Part shown: in pieces, positions 26,725-36,411 of the stretch | Position numbering within the stretch: position 1 is the stretch's first letter | Layout: each line of letters begins with the position of its first letter | DNA from: Herpetosiphon gulosus | GTDB taxonomy: Bacteria; Chloroflexota; Chloroflexia; Chloroflexales; Herpetosiphonaceae | Length of the DNA stretch: 64,000 nt | Reading direction: 5' to 3' | NCBI RefSeq assembly: GCF_039545135.1 | Contig: NZ_BAABRU010000012.1 | Location: 62,001 to 126,000, forward strand | Notes under the pieces: generated by a model | What the model was told of the DNA's origin: nothing | Databases searched by the model: none | What the model saw: the letters and a program-made list of their open reading frames with translations, nothing else | Made by a program: the position numbers and the translations under genes

Positions 26725-27216
26725 ATGTTAACTGCTAGCGAACGCGATGCACTTGTAGCGACCATTTTACACTTGCCTGCCCAATTGCATGCCTTAGTTG
26801 ATCGCTTAGATCTTGCGCAATTGAACACGGCCTATATCCCAAATGAATGGACGATTGCCCAAAACATCCATCATCTTGCTGATGGCCAGATGAATTTGTT
26901 TATTCGCATGAAACTGTTGCTGTTGGAAGATTACCCAACGCTCAAACCGTTTGACCAAGATACGTGGGTCACAACCGCCGACAGCATTGGCCCAATCGAA
27001 ACATCTTTAACGATTTTGCAGGGCTTGCAAGAGCGGGCGGCAACCTTAGTCAATTCGCTTGATTTGACTAGCTTCGAACGCACTGGTTGGCATCCTGAAA
27101 ATGGCGAAATGACGCTGGAGCAAGTGGCCCGTTACTATGCCCGTCACGGCGAGCTACACCTTGAGCAAATTGGTCAGGTGCTGACGAGGGGGCAGGGGTT
27201 AGGGTTCAGGGGCTAG
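26725..27216 (+). CDS. DinB-like four-helix protein
   Basis: 163 residues, starting seven bases after the flippase-like gene. The metal-binding His residues of the DinB/YfiT superfamily appear in QNIHHLADGQ and YYARHGELHLEQI. Members include thiol-dependent S-transferases; the substrate is unknown. The last ten residues (TRGQGLGFRG) are encoded by an intergenic repeat, so the original stop has apparently been lost or replaced by repeat sequence. Confidence 0.85.
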   Translation: MLTASERDALVATILHLPAQLHALVDRLDLAQLNTAYIPNEWTIAQNIHHLADGQMNLFIRMKLLLLEDYPTLKPFDQDTWVTTADSIGPIETSLTILQGLQERAATLVNSLDLTSFERTGWHPENGEMTLEQVARYYARHGELHLEQIGQVLTRGQGLGFRG

Positions 27217-27490
27217 TAAACTCGTAATCGCGAAGGGCACGAAGAATCGAAATCGCGAAGAACGCGAAGGACGCGAAGGTATGAAGGTTAGAACTTAGGA
27301 ATTAGGTTTTAACGCAGAAGCGCAGAGAACATGAGGCTATTGGCTATCGGAAGTGGATTGGCTGTGGATTGATGTTTGGGGATTGAATGGTCAACCGATC
27401 CCTAACTCCTATTCGCTAGCGAATATTGATTGGCTATGGGTTAGAGTTTGGGGATTGAATGGTCAACTGATCCCCAGCCCCTGACCCCCG
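27217..27490. repeat. Composite intergenic repeat region
   Basis: Contains a GCGAAGG/ACGAAG-type tandem-like stretch (27229-27280), ACGCAGAAGCGCAGAGAAC (27312-27330), and two copies of a 29-base unit at 27374-27402 and 27446-27474 differing at one base, 72 bases apart. It ends with CCCAGCCCCTGACCCCCGAC directly before the GT4 gene. Nothing here looks coding. Confidence 0.7.
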
Positions 27491-27505
27491 ACCTCTAAAA
27501 AAATT

Positions 27506-28660
27506 ATGCACATAGCAATTGATTACAATGCAGCAGTTCGGCAGGGCGGCGGAATTGGCCGCTTTGTTCGCGAAATAACTCAAGTTGCCGCGCAGGCAGC
27601 GCCTCAGCATCGCTTTTCGTTGTGGTATGCTGCGCGTGGGCTTGATCCAAAAAGTGCTCAGATGCAGGCCTTGCATGAGCTTCAACGGCGTTTGCCCAAT
27701 ATCAAGCCGCGCCCGATGCCGATTACTGAGCGCTTGTTGACGATTCTTTGGCAACGTTTGCGCATGCCCTTGCCTGTCGAGACGATTGTAGGGGCGGTTG
27801 ATGTGGTGCATGGCACTGATTTTGTGTTGCCACCAACCATTGCTAAAACGTTGCTCTCAATTCACGATTTTGCTTATATTATTCACCCTGAAACTGCACC
27901 GCCCGAGTTGCGGCGCTATTTGGGTGGGGTTGTACCACGCAATGTGCGCCGTGCCGACCATATTCATGTGAATTCGCGGGCAACCAAAGCCGATATGGAG
28001 CGCTTGCTTGGCACAGCACCCGCTAAATCAACAATCGTTTATTCGGGCAGTGGCAGCGATTTTTATCCTCGGCCTGCGGCGGAAATTGCCGAAATGCGCC
28101 AACGCTTGGGTTTGCCCGAACGCTACCTTTTAAATGTAGGCACGGTTCAGCCGCGCAAAAATGTTGAGCGTTTGATCGAAGCCTTTGGCCAGTTGCCTGC
28201 TGAGTTGCGCAGCCAGCCCTTGGTGATTGGCGGCAAACGTGGTTGGTTGGCCGAGCCAATTTATGCAGCAGTCCAACGCCATGGCCTTGAACAAGCAGTA
28301 ATTTTCTTGGATTTTGTGAGCGACAGCGATTTGCCCAAACTCTACAGCGGCGCGACCGCCATGGTTTATCCCTCGTTGTATGAAGGATTTGGCGTGCCGA
28401 TTGTTGAAGCTCAAGCCTGTGGCACGCCAGTGATTAGCTCAACCATCTCAAGTTTGCCCGAAATTGCAGGCAACGCGGCCTTGTTGGTCGATCCACACGA
28501 TACAGCAGTGCTCACCGCAGCCTTGCAAACCATATTGACTGAGCCTGATTTTTGCCGAACACTCGCTGAGGCAGGCCCACGCCAAGCCGCCAAATTCACT
28601 TGGGAGGGCACTGGTTTGGGGGTTTTGGGGTTATACGAATTGCTGGGGCAGCAAGCCTAA
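27506..28660 (+). CDS. Glycosyltransferase family 4
   Basis: 384 residues. The GT-B fold has an N-terminal MHIAIDYNAAVRQGGGIGRF acceptor loop and a C-terminal donor domain with LNVGTVQPRKNVERLIEAF and the E-x7-E motif EGFGVPIVEA. It moves a sugar from an activated nucleotide to a lipid- or glycan-bound acceptor at the membrane. No SD precedes the ATG, which lies 15 bases after repeat sequence; the upstream region may have been replaced by repeat insertion. It ends at a hairpin shared with leuB. Confidence 0.93.
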   Translation: MHIAIDYNAAVRQGGGIGRFVREITQVAAQAAPQHRFSLWYAARGLDPKSAQMQALHELQRRLPNIKPRPMPITERLLTILWQRLRMPLPVETIVGAVDVVHGTDFVLPPTIAKTLLSIHDFAYIIHPETAPPELRRYLGGVVPRNVRRADHIHVNSRATKADMERLLGTAPAKSTIVYSGSGSDFYPRPAAEIAEMRQRLGLPERYLLNVGTVQPRKNVERLIEAFGQLPAELRSQPLVIGGKRGWLAEPIYAAVQRHGLEQAVIFLDFVSDSDLPKLYSGATAMVYPSLYEGFGVPIVEAQACGTPVISSTISSLPEIAGNAALLVDPHDTAVLTAALQTILTEPDFCRTLAEAGPRQAAKFTWEGTGLGVLGLYELLGQQA

Positions 28661-28667
28661 AATTTAA

Positions 28668-28699
28668 ACGCCCCTAGCTCGCCATTGAACCAGGGGCGT
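28668..28699. terminator. Hairpin between convergent GT4 and leuB genes
   Basis: Eight-base arms ACGCCCCT / AGGGGCGT around a 16-base loop. It sits eight bases after the GT4 stop and ten after the leuB stop, placed to serve both transcripts. No strong T-run. Confidence 0.5.
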
Positions 28700-28709
28700 A
28701 ATTGATTGC

Positions 28710-29783
28710 TTAGCCCAAGCGTTCCAATACCGCTGCACCAACCTCTTTGGTTGAGCGACCTTGGCCTGCAGGTGCTAAATCGCCAGTCAAAATGCCTGCA
28801 TCGATCGTCGCATACACCGCTTTTTCAACAGCCTCAGCCTCGGCCTTCAAGCCCAAGGAATAGCGCAACAGCAAAGCCACGCTCAAAATTGTTGCCAAAG
28901 GATTAGCTATGCCCTTGCCTGCAATATCGGGAGCGCTGCCGTGAATTGGCTCGTACAAGCCAGCTTTGCCCGCGCCAAGCGAGGCCGATGGCAACAAGCC
29001 CAACGAGCCAGCCAACATCGACGCTTCGTCGGTCAGAATATCGCCAAACATATTTTCAGTCACAATCACATCGAAGTCGGCTGGGCGGCGCAACAAGTGC
29101 ATTGCACAGGCATCGACCAAAATATGCTCAAGCTGAATTTCGGGGAATTCTTCGGCAACCACGCGGCTGGCAACGCGCCGCCACAGACGTGAGGTTTCCA
29201 AGACATTGGCTTTATCGACCGAGGTAACTTTGCCACGGCGAGTCCGCGCTAATTCGCAAGCTCGCCGCACCACGCGCTCGATTTCGCTGGTGGTGTAGAC
29301 ACAGGTGTCAACGGCTTGCTCTTCGTCGGGGCGAATGTAGACGCAGGTTTTATCGCCGAAGTAAATCCCGCCAGTTAATTCGCGCACCACCAATAAATCG
29401 ACCCCTTCGACCAAATCGGGGCGCAAGGGCGAGCGGCTAGCCAAGGCTGGCGTAACGGTGACTGGGCGCAAATTGGCATACAAGCCTAAAGTTTTGCGAA
29501 TTCCCAATAAGCCTTGCTCGGGGCGCACTTTGGCCTTGGGGTCATCCCACTTGGGGCCGCCAACCGCGCCTAGCAAGACTGCATCGGCGGCTCGACAAAC
29601 GTCGATTGTGGCTTCAGGCAAGGCTGTCCCATGGGCATCGATCGCACAACCGCCGATTAGGCCTTCGCTGAAACTAAAACTATGTCCGTAGCGTTCGCCG
29701 ACGGCCTTGAGCACTTCAACCCCTTCGGCGACAACTTCGGGGCCGATGCCATCGCCTGGTAATAAAGCAATTGTTGCTTGCAT
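28710..29783 (-). CDS. leuB: 3-isopropylmalate dehydrogenase
   Basis: 357 residues from the ATG at 29783 (AAGGAG seven bases upstream). [11 protein letters not shown] at the start, [10 protein letters not shown] and [28 protein letters not shown] (shortened here to key phrases MFGDILTDE and GSLGLLPS) are family marks. NAD-dependent oxidative decarboxylation of 3-isopropylmalate in leucine synthesis. It is the last gene of the branched-chain cluster, 162 bases after leuD with repeat copy B between them. Confidence 0.97.
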   Translation of the reverse strand: MQATIALLPGDGIGPEVVAEGVEVLKAVGERYGHSFSFSEGLIGGCAIDAHGTALPEATIDVCRAADAVLLGAVGGPKWDDPKAKVRPEQGLLGIRKTLGLYANLRPVTVTPALASRSPLRPDLVEGVDLLVVRELTGGIYFGDKTCVYIRPDEEQAVDTCVYTTSEIERVVRRACELARTRRGKVTSVDKANVLETSRLWRRVASRVVAEEFPEIQLEHILVDACAMHLLRRPADFDVIVTENMFGDILTDEASMLAGSLGLLPSASLGAGKAGLYEPIHGSAPDIAGKGIANPLATILSVALLLRYSLGLKAEAEAVEKAVYATIDAGILTGDLAPAGQGRSTKEVGAAVLERLG

Positions 29784-29816
29784 CAAAACACTCCTTGCTA
29801 ATTTAACCAACAAGCG

Positions 29817-29931
29817 GTGGCGATCCCTCACCCCCTAGCCCCCTCTCCCGCCCGCGAGCGAGGGGGAACCACAAAGCCAAAGCTCCCTTCTCCCACGCAT
29901 GGGAGAAGGGTTGGGGATGAGGGATCGCCAC
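29817..29931. repeat. Palindromic intergenic repeat element, copy B
   Basis: Outer arms GTGGCGATCCCTCA / TGAGGGATCGCCAC are a perfect 14-base inverted repeat, longer than the shared core, so the flanks also pair. The core is CCCTAGCCCCCTCTCCCGC and its complement-like partner. Lies between leuD and leuB. Confidence 0.88.
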
Positions 29932-29945
29932 TCTACCAAGCTATG

Positions 29946-30536
29946 TTAGGCTCCAACAGTATTGACGCGGGCGGTATGGCTCGCTTCATAGGCTTGGATT
30001 GCAGCTTCTTGGGCTTGAATATAGCCTAATTGATCGACTCCATGCAATAAGCAATGTTTGGAGAAGGCATCAATTGGGAAGCTAATGGTTTCGCCAGCCA
30101 CATGCACTTGTTGGTTTTCAAGGTCAACGCTGACATCAATGGTTTGATTGGCTAGGCATTGCTCGGTCAAACGCGCCAAAGTTGGGGCATCAACTACGAT
30201 TGGCAACAGGCCATTTTTCAAAGAATTGCCTTTGAAAATATCTGCAAAATAGGTGCTGATCACGGCTTGGAAGCCAAAACCTTGCAAGGCCCACGGTGCA
30301 TGCTCACGCGAGGAGCCACAGCCAAAGTTATGGCCTGCAATTAGCACGCCAGCACCTTGGGCATAGGGTTGGTTGAGCACAAAATCTGGCTCGCCGCGCC
30401 AATCGGTAAATAGCGCTTCGCCCAAGCCGTTTTTATCGGTAACTTTCAAATAGCGTGCTGGAATAATCTGGTCGGTGTCGATATTTTCAATTGGCAAGGC
30501 CACGGCTTTGGCCTGAAATGTATTAATTGGTTGCAT
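29946..30536 (-). CDS. leuD: 3-isopropylmalate dehydratase small subunit
   Basis: 196 residues from the ATG at 30536 (MQPINTF). The 33-codon in-frame extension upstream is repeat sequence and is rejected. Family marks [15 protein letters not shown] and [17 protein letters not shown]. With LeuC it interconverts 2- and 3-isopropylmalate. GGGGG nine bases before the ATG is the only SD-like run. Confidence 0.96.
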   Translation of the reverse strand: MQPINTFQAKAVALPIENIDTDQIIPARYLKVTDKNGLGEALFTDWRGEPDFVLNQPYAQGAGVLIAGHNFGCGSSREHAPWALQGFGFQAVISTYFADIFKGNSLKNGLLPIVVDAPTLARLTEQCLANQTIDVSVDLENQQVHVAGETISFPIDAFSKHCLLHGVDQLGYIQAQEAAIQAYEASHTARVNTVGA

Positions 30537-30557
30537 TTTTGAAAACCCCCTATTTGA

Positions 30558-30690
30558 AAGGATGAAGGATGAGGGATGAATTATGAATAAATATCGTAAG
30601 GATGAATTATGAATAGCTGTTATTGAATTCGTCAATAGTATCGATTCATCCTTCTAAAACTTCATCCCTCATCCTTCATAATTCATCCTT
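30558..30690. repeat. Inverted repeat region between leuC and leuD
   Basis: Built from GGATGAAGGATGAGGGATGA and GGATGAATTATGAA phrases on the left and their complements on the right, so the RNA can fold into a long imperfect hairpin. It abuts the leuC stop. A family different from the CCCTCACCCC elements. Confidence 0.75.
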
Positions 30691-32106
30691 TTATAAGATT
30701 TCGCGGACATCGACGATATGGCCGTTGATTGCGGTGGCGGCGGCGGTCAATGGGCTGGCGAGGAAGGTTCGCCCGCCCTTGCCTTGGCGGCCTTCAAAGT
30801 TACGGTTGCTGGTGCTGACCGCATATTGGCCAGGTTGCAACTGATCACCGTTCATGGCAATACACATTGAGCAGCCTGCTTCACGCCATTCAGCGCCTGC
30901 CGCACGGAAAATCTGGTCTAAACCTTCGGCCTCAGCTTGGCGCTTGACTTGTTGCGAGCCAGGCACGACCAACATACGCAGGCCATCGGCAACTTTTTTA
31001 CCTTCAATCACTTTGGCTGCCGCTCTTAAATCCGAAATCCGTGAGTTGGTACAAGAGCCAAGAAAAACCACATCGACTTTTTGGCCGATCAGCGGTTGGT
31101 TTGGTTGCAAGCCCATATAATTCAAGGCTTTATCCAAGGCCATACGTTGGCTATCATCGGCTAAATCGCTGGGTGCTGGCACATTGCCAGTGACCGGAAT
31201 GCCCATGCCTGGATTGGTGCCGTAGGTGATCATCGGAGCCAATTCGTCGGCATTTAAGACCACTTGCAAATCGTAGGTTGCGCCTTCGTCGCTGGGCAAG
31301 GTGCGCCAGTATTCGACCGCAGCATCCCATGCTTCGCCCTTGGGTGTATGTGGGCGATCTTTCAGCCAAGCAAAGGTTGTTTCATCGGGAGCGATCAAGC
31401 CAGCCCGTGCCCCACCCTCAATCGACATATTACAGATGGTCATGCGTTCTTCCATCGACAGGGCGCGAATGGCCGAGCCAGTGTATTCGAGCACATAGCC
31501 CGTGCCGCCGCCAACCCCAATTTTGGCAATAATCGCCAAGATGATATCTTTGGCGGTCACACCGGGACGCAACGTGCCATCAATGCGAATTTCGGCAGTT
31601 TGAGGTTTTTGCTGCAACAAACATTGAGTTGCCAACACATGGCCTACTTCGCTGGTGCCAATCCCGAAGGCCAATGCCCCAAATGCGCCGTGGGTGCTGG
31701 TGTGCGAATCGCCACAAACAATCGTCATGCCAGGCTGGGTGTAGCCTTGTTCTGGCCCGATCACGTGGACAATGCCTTGGTTTTCCGTGCCCAAGTTGTA
31801 CAGTGGAATACCAAAATCGCTACAGTTTTTGATCAATTGATCAAGCTGCTTGCGAGCAATTGCATCAGTCACCGGAATAATCCCATCAGCGCCGCGTGGC
31901 GTAGTTGGGGTGCTATGGTCCATCGTGGCAAGGGTTTGGGCTGGGCGACGCACGGTCAAGCCACGTTCGCGCAACATTGTAAAGGCTTGCGGCGAAGTTA
32001 CTTCGTGCACCAAGTGCAAATCGATATATAAGGTTGCTGGCGATTCAGCGTCAGCAGCTTGAACAACATGAGCATCCCAGATTTTTTCAAACAATGTCTT
32101 GGCCAT
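30691..32106 (-). CDS. leuC: 3-isopropylmalate dehydratase large subunit
   Basis: 471 residues, SD GGAG six bases before the ATG. The 4Fe-4S cluster ligands lie in [16 protein letters not shown] and in [12 protein letters not shown]. Other marks: [17 protein letters not shown]-type N-terminus and [20 protein letters not shown]. Aconitase-family large subunit that pairs with LeuD. A 271-base gap with repeat copy C separates it from the upstream GNAT gene. Confidence 0.97.
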   Translation of the reverse strand: MAKTLFEKIWDAHVVQAADAESPATLYIDLHLVHEVTSPQAFTMLRERGLTVRRPAQTLATMDHSTPTTPRGADGIIPVTDAIARKQLDQLIKNCSDFGIPLYNLGTENQGIVHVIGPEQGYTQPGMTIVCGDSHTSTHGAFGALAFGIGTSEVGHVLATQCLLQQKPQTAEIRIDGTLRPGVTAKDIILAIIAKIGVGGGTGYVLEYTGSAIRALSMEERMTICNMSIEGGARAGLIAPDETTFAWLKDRPHTPKGEAWDAAVEYWRTLPSDEGATYDLQVVLNADELAPMITYGTNPGMGIPVTGNVPAPSDLADDSQRMALDKALNYMGLQPNQPLIGQKVDVVFLGSCTNSRISDLRAAAKVIEGKKVADGLRMLVVPGSQQVKRQAEAEGLDQIFRAAGAEWREAGCSMCIAMNGDQLQPGQYAVSTSNRNFEGRQGKGGRTFLASPLTAAATAINGHIVDVREIL

Positions 32107-32219
32107 TGGGTTCTCCAGTTTGATTATGAGGCTATAGGCTGATGGCTATCGGACATTTTGTGATTTCTTGCAAGGTTATAGCTGTACTTGGTTCATAGGA
32201 GTACACACGTTCCAACGTG

Positions 32220-32328
32220 CCCTCACCCCCAACCCCTCGCCCACTGCGGCGGGAGAGGGGAGATCAATAATCATGATGGGATGGTTCCCCTCGCCTTGCA
32301 TGCAGGAGAGGGGGCTAGGGGGTGAGGG
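32220..32328. repeat. Palindromic intergenic repeat element, copy C
   Basis: CCCTCACCCCCAACCCCTCG at the left and GGGGGCTAGGGGGTGAGGG at the right. Core arms pair but the outer flanks do not, unlike copies B and E. Lies between the GNAT gene and leuC. Confidence 0.85.
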
Positions 32329-32377
32329 ATGATTATCAGTGCTAACCCAGTAAATCATTACAAATAGCCAATAGCCA

Positions 32378-32782
32378 TTAATGTGTGCGTTTAATTTGCC
32401 AGCCGCGTTCGATCCATTCGAAGCCGACTTTGGCGTAATAATCGGCGGCGGCGGGTGCTGCTAATAAGACTAAGGAACATTGATCGCCAAGTTTTTCGCG
32501 GGTAGCCTCAATTAACTGGCGGCCAATGCCCTGTTTTTGATAGTTTTGGTCAACCGCCAAATCGGAGAGATAGGCGGCATAGCACCAATCGGTGATCGTG
32601 CGGGCAACCCCGACGAGCTTTTCACCATCCCATGCTGTCACCACCAAATCGGCGTTAGCAAGCATGGTTTGCATGCGAGCCAGATCATCAACAGGGCGGC
32701 GTTCGCCAAGGGTTGAGGCATTCAGCACCGCCACAAATTGCTCGGCACTAATTTGGCTGTCGCTGCTATAGCGAATGTTCAT
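32378..32782 (-). CDS. GNAT-family N-acetyltransferase, translationally coupled to ilvE
   Basis: 134 residues from the ATG at 32782, which overlaps the ilvE stop as ATGA. The acetyl-CoA-binding motif is QNYQKQGIGRQLI, preceded by the beta strand AAYLSDLAV and followed by LLAAPAAADYYAKVGF. Small GNATs of this shape acetylate amino groups of amino acids, aminoglycosides or proteins; the substrate is unknown. Being cotranslated with the branched-chain aminotransferase suggests a linked role, possibly on amines or amino acids of that pathway, but this is inference. Confidence 0.85.
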   Translation of the reverse strand: MNIRYSSDSQISAEQFVAVLNASTLGERRPVDDLARMQTMLANADLVVTAWDGEKLVGVARTITDWCYAAYLSDLAVDQNYQKQGIGRQLIEATREKLGDQCSLVLLAAPAAADYYAKVGFEWIERGWQIKRTH

Positions 32783-33702
32783 CGCAGATACTCCAGCCAG
32801 TTCCATTTATCTGCGGTTTTGCCGTTGAATAAGCCAAAGAAGGCCTCCTGCAGAACGGTGGTGATTGGCCCGCGCTTGCCTTCGCCAACTTGCACGCCAT
32901 CAACTGAGCGAATTGGCGAGACTTCAGCGGCTGTGCCAGTAAAGAACATTTCATCGGCCAGATATAGAATTTCGCGGGGCAAGGCTTGTTCGCGCACTTC
33001 ATAGCCATATTCTTTGGCCAAGGTCAGCACGCTATCACGGGTAATGCCGGGCAAAATTGCTGCGGTGACAGGTGTGGTATAAATCACGCCATCGCGAATG
33101 ATGAACAGATTTTCGCCGCTACCTTCGCTTAACACGCCATTCACATCAAGCGCGATGCCTTCGGCGTAGCCATTGCGGGTTGCTTCCATCACGATCAATT
33201 GTGATGAAAGGTAATTGCCGCCAGCCTTGGCCATGGTTGGGATGGTGTTGGGCGCTGTGCGATTCCACGACGAAACGCAAACATCAACGCCTAATTCTAG
33301 CGCTTCGGGGCCAAGATAGGCACCCCATTCCAAAGCGGCAATCATCACATCAACTGGCGCTGCTAGCGGATTTACGCCAAGAACGCCATAACCACGCCAA
33401 GCCAAGGGCCGCAGATAGGCCGAATTTAAGCCATTTTCGCGAACCGCCGCATGACAGGCATCAGCCAATTGCGCTTGATCAAAAGGAATCGGCATGCGAT
33501 AAATTTTGGCCGAATCGTATAAACGGCGCAGGTGCGGCTGCAAACGGAAGAAGGCTGGGCCGTTGGGCGTGTTGTAGGCGCGAATGCCTTCAAACACCGA
33601 TGAACCATAGTGCAAGGCATGGCTCATCACATGCACCGTGGCTTTCTCCCATTCCACCAATTCGCCGTTCATCCAAATAAATTTGGTCGGTTTGATTGAC
33701 AT
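32779..33702 (-). CDS. ilvE: Branched-chain amino acid aminotransferase
   Basis: 307 residues, SD AAAGGAA before the ATG. Class IV PLP fold: the Schiff-base Lys lies in PTMAKAGGNYLSS, EGSGENLFI and TPVTAAILPGITR follow, and FEGIRAYNTPNG is near the N-terminus. It catalyses the last transamination to Leu, Ile and Val. Forty bases downstream of cimA and overlapping the GNAT gene. Confidence 0.96.
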   Translation of the reverse strand: MSIKPTKFIWMNGELVEWEKATVHVMSHALHYGSSVFEGIRAYNTPNGPAFFRLQPHLRRLYDSAKIYRMPIPFDQAQLADACHAAVRENGLNSAYLRPLAWRGYGVLGVNPLAAPVDVMIAALEWGAYLGPEALELGVDVCVSSWNRTAPNTIPTMAKAGGNYLSSQLIVMEATRNGYAEGIALDVNGVLSEGSGENLFIIRDGVIYTTPVTAAILPGITRDSVLTLAKEYGYEVREQALPREILYLADEMFFTGTAAEVSPIRSVDGVQVGEGKRGPITTVLQEAFFGLFNGKTADKWNWLEYLR

Positions 33703-33742
33703 GCAGTGTTCCTTTTATAGCAAGACTGACTGATGCTTGGCC

Positions 33743-35338
33743 TTAGGCGGCCACGGTTGCGGCGTGTTTGAGTAGCATTGGCTGGTTGCTGCGAGCGCGA
33801 ACCAAGGGCAATTCCAGCGAATCGACCAAGGCTTGCCAACTGGCTTCGATAATATTTTCAGAGCAACCGACGGTTGTCCAACGTTCGTCGCCCATTGCGG
33901 CCTCGATCAACACCCGCGTGGTGGCTCCGGTCGCCGATTCTGAATCGAGAATCCGCACTTTGTAATCGACCAGATGTACCTCGGCCAATTCGGGATAGCG
34001 TGAGAGTAAGGCTTTGCGCATCGCTTGGTCAAGTGCGTTAACTGGGCCATTGCCCGAAGCCGCTGTATGATAAATTTCATCGCCAATTTGCAGCTTAACG
34101 GTGGCCTCGGCTTGCATCTCGACTCCACGCCGTTGCTCAACAATTGTCACAACATCGAGCAATTTGAAGGGTGCTTCATAATCGGCAGCAGCCCGCCGTA
34201 CTAAAAGTTCAAATGAACCTTCGGCGGCTTCAAACTGAAAGCCCTTGCTTTCGAGCAATTTGACGCGTTCGAGCACGCCGCGTTCAAGGCCAGTGCTTTC
34301 CACGCCTAGTTCTTCGGCTCGCATTTTGATGTTACCACGGCCTGAAAGCTCGCTGATCACTACCCGTTTACGATTGCCCACTTGAACTGGCTCGATATGC
34401 TGGTATGAATGCTCAACTTTAGCCACAGCAGCAACGTGAATTCCGCCTTTATGGGCAAACGCGCTGTTGCCAACATAGGCGGCGTGCTCGTCGGGGTTCA
34501 AATTGGCAATTTCGCTGACTGTGCGCGAAAGCTCGGTCAAACGTTGCAGTTGATCAGGCAGCACACAGAACATGCCCATTTTCAGTTGCAAATTGGGAAT
34601 GATCGAGATTAAGTTGGCGTTACCGCAGCGCTCGCCATAGCCGTTGATCGTACCCTGAACTTGGCGACAGCCGCCAACAATCGCGGCCAAGGAATTTGCC
34701 ACCGCCAACTCGCTATCATTATGGGTATGAATGCCCAGTTGGGTGTTGATTTTACCCTTAACCCGTTGCACTACGGCGCTAATCCAATCGGGCAATGAGC
34801 CGCCATTGGTATCGCACAGTACAATCCAATCTGCGCCAGCTTCGGCAGCCGCCTTGATCGTGGCTAGGGCATAGTCGTTATCAGCGCGGTAGCCATCAAA
34901 AAAGTGTTCAGCATCGTAGATCACTTCTTTGCCATGGGCTTTCATCAGGGCTACGCTATCGCGAATCATGGCCAAATTTTCTTCGAGCGTCGTTTCCAAC
35001 ACCTCAGTCACGTGCAAAGTCCATGATTTACCAACCAAGGTTACCACAGGCGTGTTAGCATCGAGCAAAGCCTTGAGGTTGGCATCGGTTTCAGGTTTGC
35101 TGTTGGCGCGGCGAGTTGAGCCAAAGGCAGCAATTTTGGCATGCTTCCACTCCATTTTGGCAGCTTCAGCAAAAAATGCTGCATCTTTGGGATTCGAGCC
35201 AGGCCAGCCACCTTCGATATAGTGCATGCCAAAGCGATCAAGTTCGCGAGCGATTTTCAATTTATCAGCTAAAGATAACGAAAGCCCTTCGCGTTGAGTG
35301 CCGTCCCGCAGCGTTGTATCGTATAAAAATATTTGCAT
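33743..35338 (-). CDS. cimA: (R)-citramalate synthase
   Basis: 531 residues. The TIM-barrel has LYDTTLRDGTQREG, the metal-binding HTHNDSELAVANS and the GYGERCGNANL segment. A LeuA-type C-terminal dimer domain ends the protein. TQREG and GGWPGSNPKD distinguish citramalate synthases (CimA/DUF-type long form) from isopropylmalate synthase. It condenses pyruvate and acetyl-CoA to citramalate, giving 2-oxobutyrate for isoleucine without threonine deaminase; LeuCD and LeuB would do the next steps. No ilvA is in this window, consistent with that route. Confidence 0.93.
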   Translation of the reverse strand: MQIFLYDTTLRDGTQREGLSLSLADKLKIARELDRFGMHYIEGGWPGSNPKDAAFFAEAAKMEWKHAKIAAFGSTRRANSKPETDANLKALLDANTPVVTLVGKSWTLHVTEVLETTLEENLAMIRDSVALMKAHGKEVIYDAEHFFDGYRADNDYALATIKAAAEAGADWIVLCDTNGGSLPDWISAVVQRVKGKINTQLGIHTHNDSELAVANSLAAIVGGCRQVQGTINGYGERCGNANLISIIPNLQLKMGMFCVLPDQLQRLTELSRTVSEIANLNPDEHAAYVGNSAFAHKGGIHVAAVAKVEHSYQHIEPVQVGNRKRVVISELSGRGNIKMRAEELGVESTGLERGVLERVKLLESKGFQFEAAEGSFELLVRRAAADYEAPFKLLDVVTIVEQRRGVEMQAEATVKLQIGDEIYHTAASGNGPVNALDQAMRKALLSRYPELAEVHLVDYKVRILDSESATGATTRVLIEAAMGDERWTTVGCSENIIEASWQALVDSLELPLVRARSNQPMLLKHAATVAA

Positions 35339-35395
35339 GTGTCACACTCCTAGAACATAGAGCAATTGATTTATGATTTTGGCAAGGATTTGCGT

Positions 35396-35494
35396 CCCCT
35401 CACCCCCTGACCCCTCTCCCGAACGCGAGCGAGGGGAATTGGTTAGGCTAAACTCCCCTCTCCCGCTCCGTGGGAGAGGGGCTGGGGTGAGGGG
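35396..35494. repeat. Palindromic intergenic repeat element, copy D
   Basis: CCCCTCACCCCCTGACCCCT at the left and GAGGGGCTGGGGTGAGGGG at the right with inner GAACGCGAGCGAGGGG. Lies between pheA and cimA. Confidence 0.85.
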
Positions 35495-35541
35495 ATATCG
35501 CAATTGTTTCATTAATTAATTTATGTTCTATGCTCTATGTT

Positions 35542-36366
35542 CTATGTTCTAAACTTTGGATAGCTACCAAAAATCTTGACTGTGCCAGCGATGTGTGCCA
35601 GCTTTTGTAAGGCTTCAGCAACGACTGGCTCATGGCGATGGCCATCAATATCAACCAGAAAGACATAATCGCCAAGCTCGGCTTTGGCAGGCCGCGATTC
35701 AATTTTGCTCAAATTGATGCCAGCTTGGGCGAAAATTGCCAAGGCTTCGTACAATGCTCCTGCTCGATTAACTTTGGCAGTAAACATCAGCGAAGTCTTG
35801 TCGTCGCCGGTTGGTGCGGCATCCTCAGGAGCCAACACCACAAAGCGCGTGCGATTATTATTGTTATCCTGAACATCGTAGGCCAAGATATTGGCTTGGG
35901 CGCGTTCGGCAGCATGCAAGGTGGTCAATGCGGCGGCGCGGCGCTCATCGGCGAGCGCTTCGACCAATGCAGCAGCAGTGCTTAACGCGGCCACGGTTGG
36001 CACATTCGGCAAGCAGCGTTCAATAAAACGGCGCGATTGCGCCAGCGGTTGTTGATGGGTGTAGAGCACTTCGACCGTATCGAGTTGCACATCGGGCTTG
36101 GCCACCAGCATATGCCGAATCGGAATCACGATTTCGCGGCAAATCCGCAGGCGCGTTTCGTGAATCAGCACATCAAGCGTGACGTTGACCGCCCCTTCGA
36201 GCGAGTTTTCAATTGGCAAAATGCCTAAATCAACCGCGCGAGTTTCAACAGCCGTAATCACAGCGGGCATACTTGCCATTGGCAAATAGGTGGATTGTTG
36301 GTCGCCCGCTTCCAACGCTGCTTTTTCGCTGAATGTACCAGCCGGGCCAAGATAAGCAATTTTCAT
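35542..36366 (-). CDS. pheA: Prephenate dehydratase
   Basis: 274 residues from the ATG at 36366 (MKIAYLGPAGTFSEKAAL); a TTG at 36411 is unlikely. The prephenate dehydratase domain has the catalytic TRF motif in NNRTRFVVL. The ACT domain carries the Phe-binding ESRP in LSKIESRPAK. It makes phenylpyruvate from prephenate and is feedback-inhibited by Phe in relatives. It lacks a chorismate mutase domain. Its place between leuA and cimA puts an aromatic step in the branched-chain operon. Confidence 0.95.
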   Translation of the reverse strand: MKIAYLGPAGTFSEKAALEAGDQQSTYLPMASMPAVITAVETRAVDLGILPIENSLEGAVNVTLDVLIHETRLRICREIVIPIRHMLVAKPDVQLDTVEVLYTHQQPLAQSRRFIERCLPNVPTVAALSTAAALVEALADERRAAALTTLHAAERAQANILAYDVQDNNNNRTRFVVLAPEDAAPTGDDKTSLMFTAKVNRAGALYEALAIFAQAGINLSKIESRPAKAELGDYVFLVDIDGHRHEPVVAEALQKLAHIAGTVKIFGSYPKFRT

Positions 36367-36411
36367 AAGTTCGTTTGGGCTAATGAGGTTGATCGAGAGC
36401 AACCCCAGCAA

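Noticed and set aside
27374-27474. CRISPR array
   Set aside because: Only two 29-base copies, one mismatch, 43-base gap, in a repeat-rich region and without cas genes.
31264-32031. 255-codon plus-strand ORF over leuC
   Set aside because: Shadow of leuC on the opposite strand; leuC is unambiguous.
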